The notes under the pieces are model-generated. The model worked only from the letters and a program-made list of their open reading frames with translations, searched no databases and was not told the DNA's origin. A program made the translations under genes and the position numbers. From contig NZ_JPVR01000075.1 in the NCBI RefSeq assembly GCF_000772935.1, positions 151,866 to 215,865 of the forward strand: a stretch of DNA of 64,000 nt, written 5' to 3'. The stretch comes from Lysinibacillus boronitolerans JCM 21713 = 10a = NBRC 103108. Its GTDB lineage: Bacteria > Bacillota > Bacilli > Bacillales_A > Planococcaceae. Shown here one piece after another: positions 36,911 to 45,412 of the stretch; positions within the stretch are counted from its first letter, which is position 1; each line of letters starts with the position of its first letter.

Positions 36911-36943
36911 GGGGGTTAGCTATGAGCTAGCCCCATTTTATAT
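36911..36943 (+). terminator. Terminator of speB
   Basis: GGGGTTAGC (36912-36920) pairs with GCTAGCCCC (36926-36934), then ATTTTATATTTTT. Confidence 0.78.
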
Positions 36944-37100
36944 TTTTGAAATGAAGAATGAGCCTTAGCATAAAATTGAAACTTATTTTATTTTGTTGCG
37001 TAGATAAAATAGGTAATAGTTTATATATTACAAAAGAGAGAAAGATAGATGAAAATAAAATGTATGTTTCTTCAATTTAAATAAAGGAAGGAGGAGTATT

Positions 37101-37376
37101 ATGATTTGGTCACTTCTCATTAATGATTTATTCATTTTTGTCAGTTCAATGGAATACTTTTGGCTATTAGCATCTTTGGTTTTAACTGTACTAAGTGTTC
37201 ATTTGCATCTGTATCTTGTTCATGAAATAACCGTTCAAGAAGTGAAGGACGAAGAGTTTGAAGTTGACTATAATATCACTAATACTTGGACTCCACCTAT
37301 GCTAACGTGGTTTGTATTGTGTATTAGAATGTCAGAAAACAATGAGGAAGAAAGTGTATCTCCTAGTTTGAATTAA
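37101..37376 (+). CDS. MifM-like candidate arrest peptide controlling the downstream yidC
   Basis: 91 residues after GGAAGGAGGAG, stop 37374-37376. One N-terminal hydrophobic helix (about residues 7-40), an acidic middle, then a C-terminus with Trp70, Arg76-Met77 and acidic Glu82-Glu84. From memory, B. subtilis MifM (95 residues, upstream of yidC2) has Trp73, Arg79-Met80 and an acidic run beginning six residues later, so the Trp-to-Met spacing is identical; otherwise the sequences differ. The last codons (37360-37369) pair with the yidC ribosome binding site. Seen: the hairpin, spacing and one-span topology. Known: MifM stalls the ribosome when YidC capacity is low, which opens the hairpin. 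Inferred: the same role here. Confidence 0.7.
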   Translation: MIWSLLINDLFIFVSSMEYFWLLASLVLTVLSVHLHLYLVHEITVQEVKDEEFEVDYNITNTWTPPMLTWFVLCIRMSENNEEESVSPSLN

Positions 37377-37392
37377 ACTATAAACTAGGAGG
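37360..37392 (+). promoter_or_regulatory. Hairpin sequestering the yidC Shine-Dalgarno
   Basis: CTCCTAGTTT (37360-37369, last codons of the 91-residue ORF) pairs perfectly with AAACTAGGAG (37382-37391) around a 12-base loop. The 3' arm contains AGGAGG (37387-37392), the ribosome binding site of the yidC TTG start at 37400. A ribosome paused near codons 82-88 would cover the 5' arm and free the site. Confidence 0.85.
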
Positions 37393-37399
37393 AAAACCA

Positions 37400-38032
37400 T
37401 TGTTAACATTTTTAGCACAACCTATTATTAGTCTCATTCATTTCATCCATTCTTTTACAGGGAGCTATGCAGTGAGTGTCATTGCCATAACGATTGCAGT
37501 CAGATTAATTCTTATGCCGTTATTTATTCAATCGGCAAAACACCAAAAACACTCAAAAGAATTAATGACAACCATTAAGCCTGAATTAGATGCGCTTACA
37601 GATAAATATAAGAATAGTCAAAGCGAATCTGAAAAAAGAATGGTACAACATAAAATCCAAGAGCTAACTTCAGATTCATTGAAAAGTTCTTTATTAGGAT
37701 GTTTACCAATTATCATTCAATTACCGATATTATTTTCACTGTACTACGCAATTAAGCTAGATTCAGTGATAGCCAGTGAAAATTTCCTTTGGATGAATTT
37801 AGGTACGATTGATATGGGGATTTCGATGATTGCTTGTTTGATTTATTTCATTCAAAGCTGTATAGCCCTAGAGAAAAGTCAACCATTAAATATGAAGATA
37901 ATGGTATTTATTAATCCGATCATGATCCTCATTTTTAGTCTGTTCAACCCAGCGATTATCCCCATCTATTGGACTGTTAGTGCTTTATTGTTAATCGTTC
38001 AACAATTGATTATAAAAAAATGGTATAGATAA
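37400..38032 (+). CDS. yidC2: YidC/Oxa1 family membrane protein insertase, secondary paralogue
   Basis: 210 residues from TTG 37400, 7 bases after AGGAGG. Five hydrophobic helices; helix one (SVIAITIAVRLILMPLF, about residues 30-46) has the groove Arg needed for insertase activity, followed by the cytoplasmic coiled hairpin (KPELDALTDKYKNSQSESEKRM) and LLGCLPIIIQLPILFSLYYAI. Unlike B. subtilis SpoIIIJ and YidC2 it has no signal peptide or lipobox Cys. It inserts and folds membrane proteins with or without SecYEG. Its translation is probably controlled by the ORF and hairpin upstream. The primary yidC near the origin is outside the window. Confidence 0.88.
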   Translation: MLTFLAQPIISLIHFIHSFTGSYAVSVIAITIAVRLILMPLFIQSAKHQKHSKELMTTIKPELDALTDKYKNSQSESEKRMVQHKIQELTSDSLKSSLLGCLPIIIQLPILFSLYYAIKLDSVIASENFLWMNLGTIDMGISMIACLIYFIQSCIALEKSQPLNMKIMVFINPIMILIFSLFNPAIIPIYWTVSALLLIVQQLIIKKWYR

Positions 38033-38040
38033 AATGAAAT

Positions 38041-38078
38041 CCTCTCTCTCCGTTATTGGAAGGAGAGGGTTTTTATTT
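38041..38078 (+). terminator. Terminator of yidC2
   Basis: CCTCTCTCTCC and GGAAGGAGAGG arms followed by GTTTTTATTTTC. Confidence 0.75.
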
Positions 38079-38188
38079 TCTCTAATAAACTTGTTATGGA
38101 GCTTTACATCACTTCTATCTTGAAAAACCATAAGTATTCATCCTATAATAAAAAGGTTATAGTAAAAGACTAAAAAGGGGCATCCGTT

Positions 38189-38620
38189 ATGACGAACGAA
38201 GTAAGATCGCAGGTGAACATTAAGCTCATTTCTACCATTCGTCCAAATGATGGGGAGTCCGAAAGTTATGAAATGTGGCTCAAAGGGCAACTACTTGAAA
38301 AAGCGGGAAGCTTGTATTTGAAATATGATGAGGTGCAGGAGGATAAAACCATCCGCACAACGATGAAGTTAGGTCATGAGAAGGCACTCATTATGCGTGC
38401 TGGAGCGGTTAATATGCGGTTACCACTGAACATAATCGAACACCAAAAGGGGCATTATGAAAGTGAGTTTGGTTCTATGCCACTTGTGATTGATACGAAA
38501 AATATGATGTTTACAAAACAGGCAACAAGCGGAGATTTCCATGTACAGTACGATTTACTAATGGGTGGGCAATCCGTTGGCAATTATACATTAGATATTA
38601 CATTTACGGAGGTACAATGA
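38189..38620 (+). CDS. ywiB: YwiB family beta-barrel protein (DUF1934)
   Basis: 143 residues after AAAGGGG. Alternating strands typical of a calycin-like barrel: [56 protein letters not shown]. Its stop overlaps the argS start (ATGA), as for B. subtilis ywiB-argS. Function unknown. Confidence 0.87.
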   Translation: MTNEVRSQVNIKLISTIRPNDGESESYEMWLKGQLLEKAGSLYLKYDEVQEDKTIRTTMKLGHEKALIMRAGAVNMRLPLNIIEHQKGHYESEFGSMPLVIDTKNMMFTKQATSGDFHVQYDLLMGGQSVGNYTLDITFTEVQ

Positions 38621-40287
38621 TGAACGCAGTAGAACAAGTACAACAGGCTATTAAAGCAGCGATCGTGCAGGCTGTTGAAAAAGCTGGCTTAGTTGAGTCT
38701 GGCACAGAATTATCGATTCACTTAGAAACACCAAAGGATAAAGCAAATGGTGACTATGCAACAAACATTGCGATGCAATTAACGAAGTTAGCTAAAAAAC
38801 CACCTCGTGCTATCGCGGAAGCTATTTTAGAAAACCTTGATACAACAGGCACAGATATTGAAAAGATTGATATTGCTGGTCCTGGCTTCATGAATATCAC
38901 AGTGCGTAAAGATTTCCTAACAGCGGTAGTTACGCAGGTGCTTGAGCAAGCTACTGACTATGGCCGCTCAAATGCTGGCGCTGGGGAAAAGATTCAAGTG
39001 GAGTTCGTTTCAGCAAATCCTACTGGAGATCTTCACCTAGGACATGCTCGTGGCGCTTCTGTTGGTGATTCCTTATGTAATGTGTTAGATATGGCTGGTT
39101 ACAGTGTCTCTCGTGAATATTATATTAATGATGCAGGTAATCAAATTAATAACTTAGCTTACTCATTAGAAGCTCGTTATAAACAAGCATTAGGAATGGC
39201 AGCTGAGATGCCTGAAGATGGCTATCATGGGCAAGATATTATTGATATTGCGGGTAAATTAGCTGAGGAGCATGGTGAAGCGATTCTAGCAAAATCAGAT
39301 GAAGATCGTTTTGCCTTCTTCCGTCAGCATGGTTTAGCTTTAGAATTAGATAAATTAAAAACAGACCTAGCAAACTTCCGTGTAAATTTTGATGTCTGGT
39401 ATTCTGAAACATCTCTATATGAAAACGGGAAAATCGAAGTAGCATTAGATAAATTAAAAGCTAATGGACATGTGTTTGAAGAGGATGGTGCCACTTGGTT
39501 CCGCTCTACAACATTTGGTGATGATAAAGATCGTGTACTAATTAAAAATGATGGGTCATTCACCTATTTAACGCCAGATATTGCTTACCATGAAGATAAA
39601 ATTGTCCGTGGCTTCGATAAATTAATCAATATTTGGGGAGCGGACCATCACGGTTATATTCCACGTATGAAAGCAGCGATTCAAGCACTTGGCTATGATC
39701 GTGATACGTTAGAAGTGGAAGTTATTCAAATGGTTCAGCTTTATAAAAACGGTGAAAAATTCAAAATGTCTAAGCGTACAGGGAATGCAGTAACAATGCG
39801 TGAGCTTGTAGAAGAGGTTGGCCTTGACGCAGTTCGTTACTTCTTTGTCAAAACAGCTGGCGATTCTCATATGGACTTTGATCTTGATCTTGCAGTATCA
39901 CAATCTAATGAAAATCCTGTGTACTATGCACAATATGCGCATGCACGTATTTCGTCTATTTTACGTTCAGCAAATGAACAAGGCTTTGCTGCTACAACAG
40001 AACACCTCAATTTGTTAACAGCAGAAAAAGAAATTGATTTACTGAAAAAGATTGGCGATTTCCCAAAAGTGGTAGCGGAAGCAGCGAAACACCGCACACC
40101 ACATCGTATCGCAAACTATATTCAAGAGACAGCAGCTGCATTCCACAGCTTCTATAATGCAGAAAAAGTATTAGATGCTTCAAACAAAGAGTTAACAGAG
40201 GCTCGTTTAGCATTAATCACGGCAGTGCGCACAACAATTGCGAACGCACTACGTTTAATCGGGGTATCTGCACCTGAAAAAATGTAA
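38620..40287 (+). CDS. argS: Arginine--tRNA ligase
   Basis: 555 residues; ATG 38620 has 7 bases to GGAGG and matches the family N-terminus better than the ATG at 38617. Class I synthetase: [19 protein letters not shown] with the HIGH-type motif near residue 129, [26 protein letters not shown] near 335 and the KMSKRTG loop near 383. The C-terminal DALR anticodon-binding domain ends in GVSAPEKM. It charges tRNA-Arg. Confidence 0.96.
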   Translation: MNAVEQVQQAIKAAIVQAVEKAGLVESGTELSIHLETPKDKANGDYATNIAMQLTKLAKKPPRAIAEAILENLDTTGTDIEKIDIAGPGFMNITVRKDFLTAVVTQVLEQATDYGRSNAGAGEKIQVEFVSANPTGDLHLGHARGASVGDSLCNVLDMAGYSVSREYYINDAGNQINNLAYSLEARYKQALGMAAEMPEDGYHGQDIIDIAGKLAEEHGEAILAKSDEDRFAFFRQHGLALELDKLKTDLANFRVNFDVWYSETSLYENGKIEVALDKLKANGHVFEEDGATWFRSTTFGDDKDRVLIKNDGSFTYLTPDIAYHEDKIVRGFDKLINIWGADHHGYIPRMKAAIQALGYDRDTLEVEVIQMVQLYKNGEKFKMSKRTGNAVTMRELVEEVGLDAVRYFFVKTAGDSHMDFDLDLAVSQSNENPVYYAQYAHARISSILRSANEQGFAATTEHLNLLTAEKEIDLLKKIGDFPKVVAEAAKHRTPHRIANYIQETAAAFHSFYNAEKVLDASNKELTEARLALITAVRTTIANALRLIGVSAPEKM

Positions 40288-40296
40288 TTAGATTTT

Positions 40297-40333
40297 AAGC
40301 TCCTAACATTTAAAAGTGTTAGGGGCTTTTTTC
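40297..40333 (+). terminator. Terminator of argS
   Basis: AAGCTCCTAACATTT pairs with AAGTGTTAGGGGCTT (one G-U), then TTTTTC. Confidence 0.82.
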
Positions 40334-40344
40334 TTGGATAAAGT

Positions 40345-40408
40345 GCTAAAAGTGGCGGATATAACGGTAAAAGTGACGAATAGAGTGTCAAAAGTATGGG
40401 ATAGACCG
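40345..40408 (+). repeat. 21-bp imperfect tandem repeat, three copies
   Basis: TAAAAGTGGCGGATA (from 40347), TAAAAGTGACGAATA (from 40368) and CAAAAGTATGGGATA (from 40389) recur at exactly 21 bases. They lie directly after the argS terminator and before the MerR promoter. The frame can be read as a heptad-like extension of the MerR ORF, but that has no ribosome binding site. Confidence 0.65.
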
Positions 40409-40460
40409 TGGGAAATTAGCTGTCTCAAACTTTATTTTTCTGTTAATTTTGAAAATTTTG

Positions 40461-40491
40461 TTGAAGTTTACGTTAACGTCAATGGTATACT
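40461..40491 (+). promoter_or_regulatory. MerR-type promoter and operator
   Basis: TTGAAG (40461-40466), 19-base spacer, TATACT (40486-40491). The overlong spacer contains the palindrome ACGTTAACGT (40470-40479) inside TTTACGTTAACGTCAA. Elongated spacers with a central operator are the hallmark of promoters activated by MerR proteins through DNA untwisting; the MerR gene starts 29 bases on. Confidence 0.78.
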
Positions 40492-40519
40492 GTTGCCAAT
40501 TAGGAAAGGGGAGATGGTT

Positions 40520-40909
40520 TTGAAGACGATTCAGGAGGTAGCAAAGGAGTTTAATGTGTCTACGCGGACAATTCGTTATTATGAGGAACTTGGACTTCTT
40601 TGTCCCCATCGCTCATCTACCAATCAACGAACCTTTTCCAAAAAAGAATTGGCGAAGCTCAAGCTTATTTTCAGAGGTAAGCGTTACGGATTTTCGTTGG
40701 AGGAAATCAAAGAGATGGTTTTACTATTTGATTTTGATCGCTCGGGGATTCAGCAACTAGAGCGAACGGTTGAATACGGAGAACAAAAAATTCAAGAGAT
40801 TGAGAGTAAAATAGCTGAGCTGACGCAGATGAAACATGAATTACAACAAATGCATGGCATGTTTAGTGAAAAATTAGCGACTTTTAAGGGAGAGATGCAA
40901 GATGAATAG
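40520..40909 (+). CDS. MerR family transcriptional regulator (LiuR/CueR-like group)
   Basis: 129 residues from TTG 40520, 6 bases after AAGGGGAG; the ATG at 40514 abuts that site. N-terminal winged HTH (IQEVAKEFNVSTRTIRYYEELGLL, residues 4-27; RTFSKKELAKLKLIFRGKRYGFSLEEI after it), then a long dimerisation coiled coil (QQLERTVEYGEQKIQEIESK). No metal-binding Cys. Similar MerR proteins control branched-chain and fatty acyl-CoA degradation in many bacteria. It is coupled to the downstream ligase (8-base overlap). Confidence 0.88.
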   Translation: MKTIQEVAKEFNVSTRTIRYYEELGLLCPHRSSTNQRTFSKKELAKLKLIFRGKRYGFSLEEIKEMVLLFDFDRSGIQQLERTVEYGEQKIQEIESKIAELTQMKHELQQMHGMFSEKLATFKGEMQDE

Positions 40910-42404
40910 TTCCAATTTGTTAGCACGTAATGCCCGTAAATATCCGAAAAATGAAGCCGTTATTTGTCATGGCAGAAGAGTAACCTATCAAGATTTAGAT
41001 CAGCAGGTGACATGCTTCAGTCATGCTTTACTAGAGCAGGGAGTAAGGCAGGGGGATAAGGTTTTAATTTTTATGCCAAACGTTTTAGAGTTTGTTGTTA
41101 GCTACTTTGCTATTCAGCGTATCGGAGCGATCGTTGTGCCAGTCAATGCAAAGTTTACATTACTGGAAGTAGAGTACGTGGCGCAGCATGCCGAAGCGAA
41201 GGCCATTGTCGTACATGAGGCTATTTTTGCAGCAGTTGAACAGCTAGCTGGTATTCCGATAAAAATTAAAACAGGTCAAGAAAAAGCAGGATGGTATCAG
41301 TATGAAACAATGCTACAAAATGCTAGTACACAAACGATTGATTGTCAGTTGCAGGAGGATGATCCTTCCACGATTTTATATACATCTGGTACGACAGGAA
41401 AACCAAAGGGTGTGTTATTTAGCTACCGTAATATTTTAACAGTGGCGCAAATGATTGCTGTTGAAATGGAGGTAAAACCTGAGAGCCGTATTTTGCTCAT
41501 GATGCCATTAACACACTCTGCACCATTACATTTATTTTTAATGGCGGGTGTATTGGTAGGCTCAACAAATGTATTAACACCAACTTTTACACCCGATTTA
41601 TTCATTGATTCCATTGAAAAGGAGAAAACAACACATTTCTTTGGTGCACCTGTTGCTTATTTATTAACGGCACAGCTGCCAAGACTCCATTCGGCAGATT
41701 TGTCTTCTATGAAATGGTGGGTCTATGGTGGGGCACCGTTATCTCAAAGTGAGGTTCGATTCATTCAGCAGGCATTCCGCACAAATAATTTGACTTGTGT
41801 ATATGGATTAACAGAGGCAGGTCCAAGTGGTTCATTATTATTTGGCAAGGAGCATGAAGCAAAGGCAGGAAGTATTGGTCAGCGGGCGCCACTTGGTACA
41901 GAGTTGCGTATTGTGAATGACAGTGGAGAAGATGTAAATGTAGGCGAAGTGGGGGAAATTGTTTTGCTGGGCGAGGGCAACATGCTTGGCTACTATAAGG
42001 ATGAAGTAGCTACTAATGAAGCCTTTATTGACGGTTGGTTAAAAACAGGAGATCTAGCTCGCAAAGATGAAGATGGTTTTATTTGGATCGTAGATCGTAA
42101 AAAGGATGTCATTATTTCGGGTGGTGTCAATATTTATCCGAAAGAAATTGAAGATTGTTTATTGAGCTTTGAAGGGATATTCGAGGCTGCGGTAATTGGT
42201 GTACCACATCCGCAATGGGGGGAAACTGTAAAGGCGGTGTATTCTGCTAAACAAGACATCGATGAGGAAGCTTTGAAAGCTTATTTAGAAGAACATCTTG
42301 CAAAGTTTAAAATACCACGTATTTTTGAAAAAGTGGAAGCGCTACCACGCAATGCATCAGGCAAAATATTAAAACAATCTTTGAAGGGACAAGAGGTGAG
42401 CTAG
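40902..42404 (+). CDS. Acyl-CoA synthetase (AMP-binding, medium/long-chain or malonyl type)
   Basis: 500 residues; overlaps the merR end. ANL enzyme: [18 protein letters not shown]-loop near residue 162, [12 protein letters not shown] near 298, [16 protein letters not shown] near 376, [21 protein letters not shown] near 396, catalytic Lys in NASGKILKQ near 488. It probably activates a carboxylic acid for oxidation by the acyl-CoA dehydrogenase that follows after one base. Chain length cannot be read. Confidence 0.9.
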   Translation: MNSSNLLARNARKYPKNEAVICHGRRVTYQDLDQQVTCFSHALLEQGVRQGDKVLIFMPNVLEFVVSYFAIQRIGAIVVPVNAKFTLLEVEYVAQHAEAKAIVVHEAIFAAVEQLAGIPIKIKTGQEKAGWYQYETMLQNASTQTIDCQLQEDDPSTILYTSGTTGKPKGVLFSYRNILTVAQMIAVEMEVKPESRILLMMPLTHSAPLHLFLMAGVLVGSTNVLTPTFTPDLFIDSIEKEKTTHFFGAPVAYLLTAQLPRLHSADLSSMKWWVYGGAPLSQSEVRFIQQAFRTNNLTCVYGLTEAGPSGSLLFGKEHEAKAGSIGQRAPLGTELRIVNDSGEDVNVGEVGEIVLLGEGNMLGYYKDEVATNEAFIDGWLKTGDLARKDEDGFIWIVDRKKDVIISGGVNIYPKEIEDCLLSFEGIFEAAVIGVPHPQWGETVKAVYSAKQDIDEEALKAYLEEHLAKFKIPRIFEKVEALPRNASGKILKQSLKGQEVS

Positions 42405-42405
42405 C

Positions 42406-44073
42406 ATGAAAGTATTACAACAAAAAGAACTGCGTACTACGAACTTTTTTACCGAGGATGAAACGCTTCAAAAAATATTAGAAATGATGTTAGAAAAAGA
42501 GTTTTTATCCTATGCACATCGAGAGTTAACAGATTTTGGTGAGCTATGTGCAGGTGATATTGATACGAGGGCAAAGTATACAGATCGACAGGGAGAGCCT
42601 CGCCTTCAAAGATATGATGCCTACGGTGAAGAGATATCAGAGGTTTGGGTTAATGATGGCTATAAAAAGACGATTGAAGAGACATATAATACAGGGATTG
42701 TCGGCTATGTACACAAGGATATTCCGCAGCTAGGTCACAAGGGTAATTATGTTTATAGCTTTGCGCAAGGTTATATGCTATCACATGCAGAGCCCGGTTT
42801 TTACTGTCCCGTAACATTGACGATGGCTACTGCCTATCTATTAGATCATTATGCGGATGAAGAGGTAAAGCAGCGTTTTTTACCACATGTTTGTGCAACA
42901 GGAGACACAGATTTATATGAAGGTGCGACATTTTTAACAGAACGTCAAGGAGGCTCTGATGTTGGTGCAAATGTGGTGGAGGCTAGAAAGGATGGCACTG
43001 CGTATCGCCTATATGGTGAAAAATACTTTGCATCCAATGCAGGCATGTGTGGTGTAGCGATGGTATTGGCGCGACTAGAAGATGCGCCAGCAGGTTCCAA
43101 AGGCTTAACGTTGTTTGCAGTTCCATGGCGCAAAGAAGATGGAACTGCGAATCATCTACGTATTCGCCGACTGAAAGATAAACTAGGGGTTCGGGCTGTT
43201 CCCTCTGGTGAGGTAGAATTTGAAGGTGCACTTGCCTATGTTGTAGGAGAGCAAAATAAAGGGATTTATTACATGCTAGAAGCACTAAATCTATCAAGAA
43301 TTTGTAATGCAGTCGCTTCAATTGGTATTATGCGCCGCGGCTTCTTAGAGGCAAAACATTATGTAACCAATCGACATGCATTTGGCAAGCCCTTAATACA
43401 ATACCCTATGATTCAGGATACTTTAGGTAAATTTGCAGCTAAGTTGCACGTGGAGGTAGCGACAGTTTTTGATCTTATTCAGTTATACGATAAAGTGACG
43501 AGTGGACAGGGAACACAGCAAGACCTTATTATGAATCGTTTATATATTGCCATTATGAAAAAGGAAACGGCAGAGCAAGCCGTTCATTATGCTAGTGAGG
43601 CAATTGAATTACACGGAGGTAATGGCTATATCGAAGATTTTGTAACGCCACGCTTATTAAGAGACGCGCAAGTGTTGACGGTGTGGGAGGGGACGGCTAA
43701 TATTTTGGCCTTAGAACTCATTCGTTTGGTAGATAAGTTCCATGCCCATGAATTGTTTGTACATGAGATGAAGGAACGATTAGACATATTAGCTGACAGC
43801 TCATTGGTACAAATCGTTAAAGAAAAATTGGAGGATATGTCTGCGAAACTACAACTCTTTAGCGCTTTAGACGAAGCGACGAAAACTTTTGAAGCAAAAG
43901 ATATGGCGAAAAAGATGGCTCATCTTTATGAAAGCGTTGTAGCGGTTGAATGGGCACATAAATTTGGTGGGAAATATGAAAAACTTGCGGACGTTTATTT
44001 AGAGCAGACATGGTCATTAAGAGAAATGGGTGCTCAAATGAAAACAGTCCAATACTTTTCTGAAATTGTATAA
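42406..44073 (+). CDS. Acyl-CoA dehydrogenase, large form
   Basis: 555 residues after GAGGTGAG. It is longer than the two 378-residue dehydrogenases at 53-56 kb and belongs to the FadE/AidB-like branch. Key segments: FLTERQGGSDVGANVVEA near residue 175 (flavin-binding), LGVRAVPSGEVEFEGA near 262, RRGFLEAKHYVTNRHAFGKPL near 306 and LHGGNGYIEDF near 405. The extended C-terminal helical part (about 450-555) is typical. FAD-dependent oxidation of an acyl-CoA is expected. Confidence 0.88.
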   Translation: MKVLQQKELRTTNFFTEDETLQKILEMMLEKEFLSYAHRELTDFGELCAGDIDTRAKYTDRQGEPRLQRYDAYGEEISEVWVNDGYKKTIEETYNTGIVGYVHKDIPQLGHKGNYVYSFAQGYMLSHAEPGFYCPVTLTMATAYLLDHYADEEVKQRFLPHVCATGDTDLYEGATFLTERQGGSDVGANVVEARKDGTAYRLYGEKYFASNAGMCGVAMVLARLEDAPAGSKGLTLFAVPWRKEDGTANHLRIRRLKDKLGVRAVPSGEVEFEGALAYVVGEQNKGIYYMLEALNLSRICNAVASIGIMRRGFLEAKHYVTNRHAFGKPLIQYPMIQDTLGKFAAKLHVEVATVFDLIQLYDKVTSGQGTQQDLIMNRLYIAIMKKETAEQAVHYASEAIELHGGNGYIEDFVTPRLLRDAQVLTVWEGTANILALELIRLVDKFHAHELFVHEMKERLDILADSSLVQIVKEKLEDMSAKLQLFSALDEATKTFEAKDMAKKMAHLYESVVAVEWAHKFGGKYEKLADVYLEQTWSLREMGAQMKTVQYFSEIV

Positions 44074-44079
44074 TAGCTT

Positions 44080-44112
44080 GGAAGTCGTCTTGAATGGAGG
44101 CGACTTCTTTCA
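44080..44112 (+). terminator. Terminator of the merR operon
   Basis: GAAGTCG (44081-44087) and CGACTTC (44101-44107) arms, followed by TTTCATTTTC. Confidence 0.65.
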
Positions 44113-44144
44113 TTTTCATGTATAATGAAATCAACTGAATATTA

Positions 44145-44345
44145 TAAAGGTTCTTTACTTAAGTAAAGTGAAAAGGGAAATCGGTGTAATTCCGATGCGG
44201 TCCCGCCACTGTAAGTGTGAGTTTTTTCAAATGATGCCACTGAATATTTCGGGAAGGCTTGAAAAATCGCAAGCAGCACTAGCCAGGAGACCTGCCTTTA
44301 TAACGACATACAACCTACGAGGATAGTGGTGGATTTTGTATCAGT
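44145..44345 (+). ncRNA. Cobalamin riboswitch
   Basis: Conserved elements in order: AAAAGGGAAATCGGTGTAAT (from 44171), TCCGATGCGGTCCCGCCACT, then the B12 box AGCCAGGAGACCTGCC at 44281-44296, followed by a closing stem. It precedes btuF by about 100 bases. Adenosylcobalamin binding should favour the terminator at 44365. Confidence 0.95.
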
Positions 44346-44364
44346 TTTTTTGGTGCGATTTTGA

Positions 44365-44398
44365 CCCCTCATCTTTCAAAGATGAGGGGTTTTATTTT
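44365..44398 (+). terminator. Expression-platform terminator of the cobalamin riboswitch
   Basis: CCCCTCATCTTT (44365-44376) and AAAGATGAGGGG (44378-44389), followed by TTTTATTTT, placed between the aptamer and btuF. Confidence 0.85.
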
Positions 44399-44443
44399 GA
44401 TTAGAATAAGAAATATCGCACGGATCAACCAAGGAGGATTCAC

Positions 44444-45412
44444 ATGAAGAAATTTTGGAAAATAGGATTATCAGCATTTTTAGCAGTGGGCTTGCTAGCT
44501 GCTTGTGGACAGGAAGCAAAGGATAACAAGCCAGCTAATGAGCAGCAAACACAGCAAGAAAAGGCACAGGTGGATGAAGCAACATTCCCAATGACAATAA
44601 CAGATGCCCTTGGTAAGGACATTACACTCGAAGCACCTCCTGAGAAAATTGTTTCACTTATTCCAAGTAACACTGAAATTCTTTTTGGACTCGGTTTAAA
44701 TGATGAAATAGTTGGTGTTACTGACAACGACGATTATCCACCAGAGGCAGCTGAGAAGGATAAGGTTGGCGGCATGGAATACGATATTGAAAAAATTATT
44801 GCCTTAAAACCAGATATCGTTTTTTCTCACGAATCTAGTATGTCTCTTTCAGAAGAGGCTATTGCACAGCTTGAATCGGCAGGTTTAAAAGTATTTGTAG
44901 TGAAAAATGCACAAGACTTTAATGAAACATATACGACAATTGAGCAGCTTGGACGTGCTACAGGAAAATTACCAGAGGCAGAAAAAATTGTCGCTAATAT
45001 GAAGGCTAAAGTAGAAGGAATTTTGACTAAAGTCAAGGACGTTGAACCAAAAAAAGTGTTAGTTGAAGCATCGGATGAGCCAGATATTTATACAGCTGGT
45101 AATGGCACATTTATGAATGCAATGCTTGAAATGCTCAATGCAGAGAATGTAGCTGTAGATGGCGATAATTGGTATAAAATTGATGCAGAGCAAATTATCG
45201 CGAAAAACCCAGATGTCATCGTGGTGACATATCATTATGTACCAGATATTTTAACGAAGATACCAAAACGTGCGGGCTTTGATACGATTAATGCCGTGAA
45301 AAATAATGCGATTGTGCAGGTAGATGAAAGCACAACAAGTCGTCAAGGACCACGTTTAGCAGAAGGTCTAGAAGAATTAGCAAAAGCGATCTATCCTGAG
45401 GTATTTAAGTGA
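44444..45412 (+). CDS. btuF: Vitamin B12 ABC transporter substrate-binding lipoprotein
   Basis: 322 residues after AGGAGG. Signal peptide with lipobox LLAAC, Cys21, then a charged linker. The mature part is a class III (helical backbone) binding protein: KIVSLIPSNTEILFGLGL near residue 68 and KPDIVFSHES near 124. The cobalamin riboswitch and the adjacent permease and ATPase support B12 rather than siderophore. It corresponds to B. subtilis YvrC. Confidence 0.92.
   Translation: MKKFWKIGLSAFLAVGLLAACGQEAKDNKPANEQQTQQEKAQVDEATFPMTITDALGKDITLEAPPEKIVSLIPSNTEILFGLGLNDEIVGVTDNDDYPPEAAEKDKVGGMEYDIEKIIALKPDIVFSHESSMSLSEEAIAQLESAGLKVFVVKNAQDFNETYTTIEQLGRATGKLPEAEKIVANMKAKVEGILTKVKDVEPKKVLVEASDEPDIYTAGNGTFMNAMLEMLNAENVAVDGDNWYKIDAEQIIAKNPDVIVVTYHYVPDILTKIPKRAGFDTINAVKNNAIVQVDESTTSRQGPRLAEGLEELAKAIYPEVFK

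Noticed and set aside
40316..40519. Longer N-terminus for the MerR regulator
   Set aside because: The extension translates the argS terminator, the 21-bp repeats and the promoter; a well-spaced TTG at 40520 starts the normal MerR fold.
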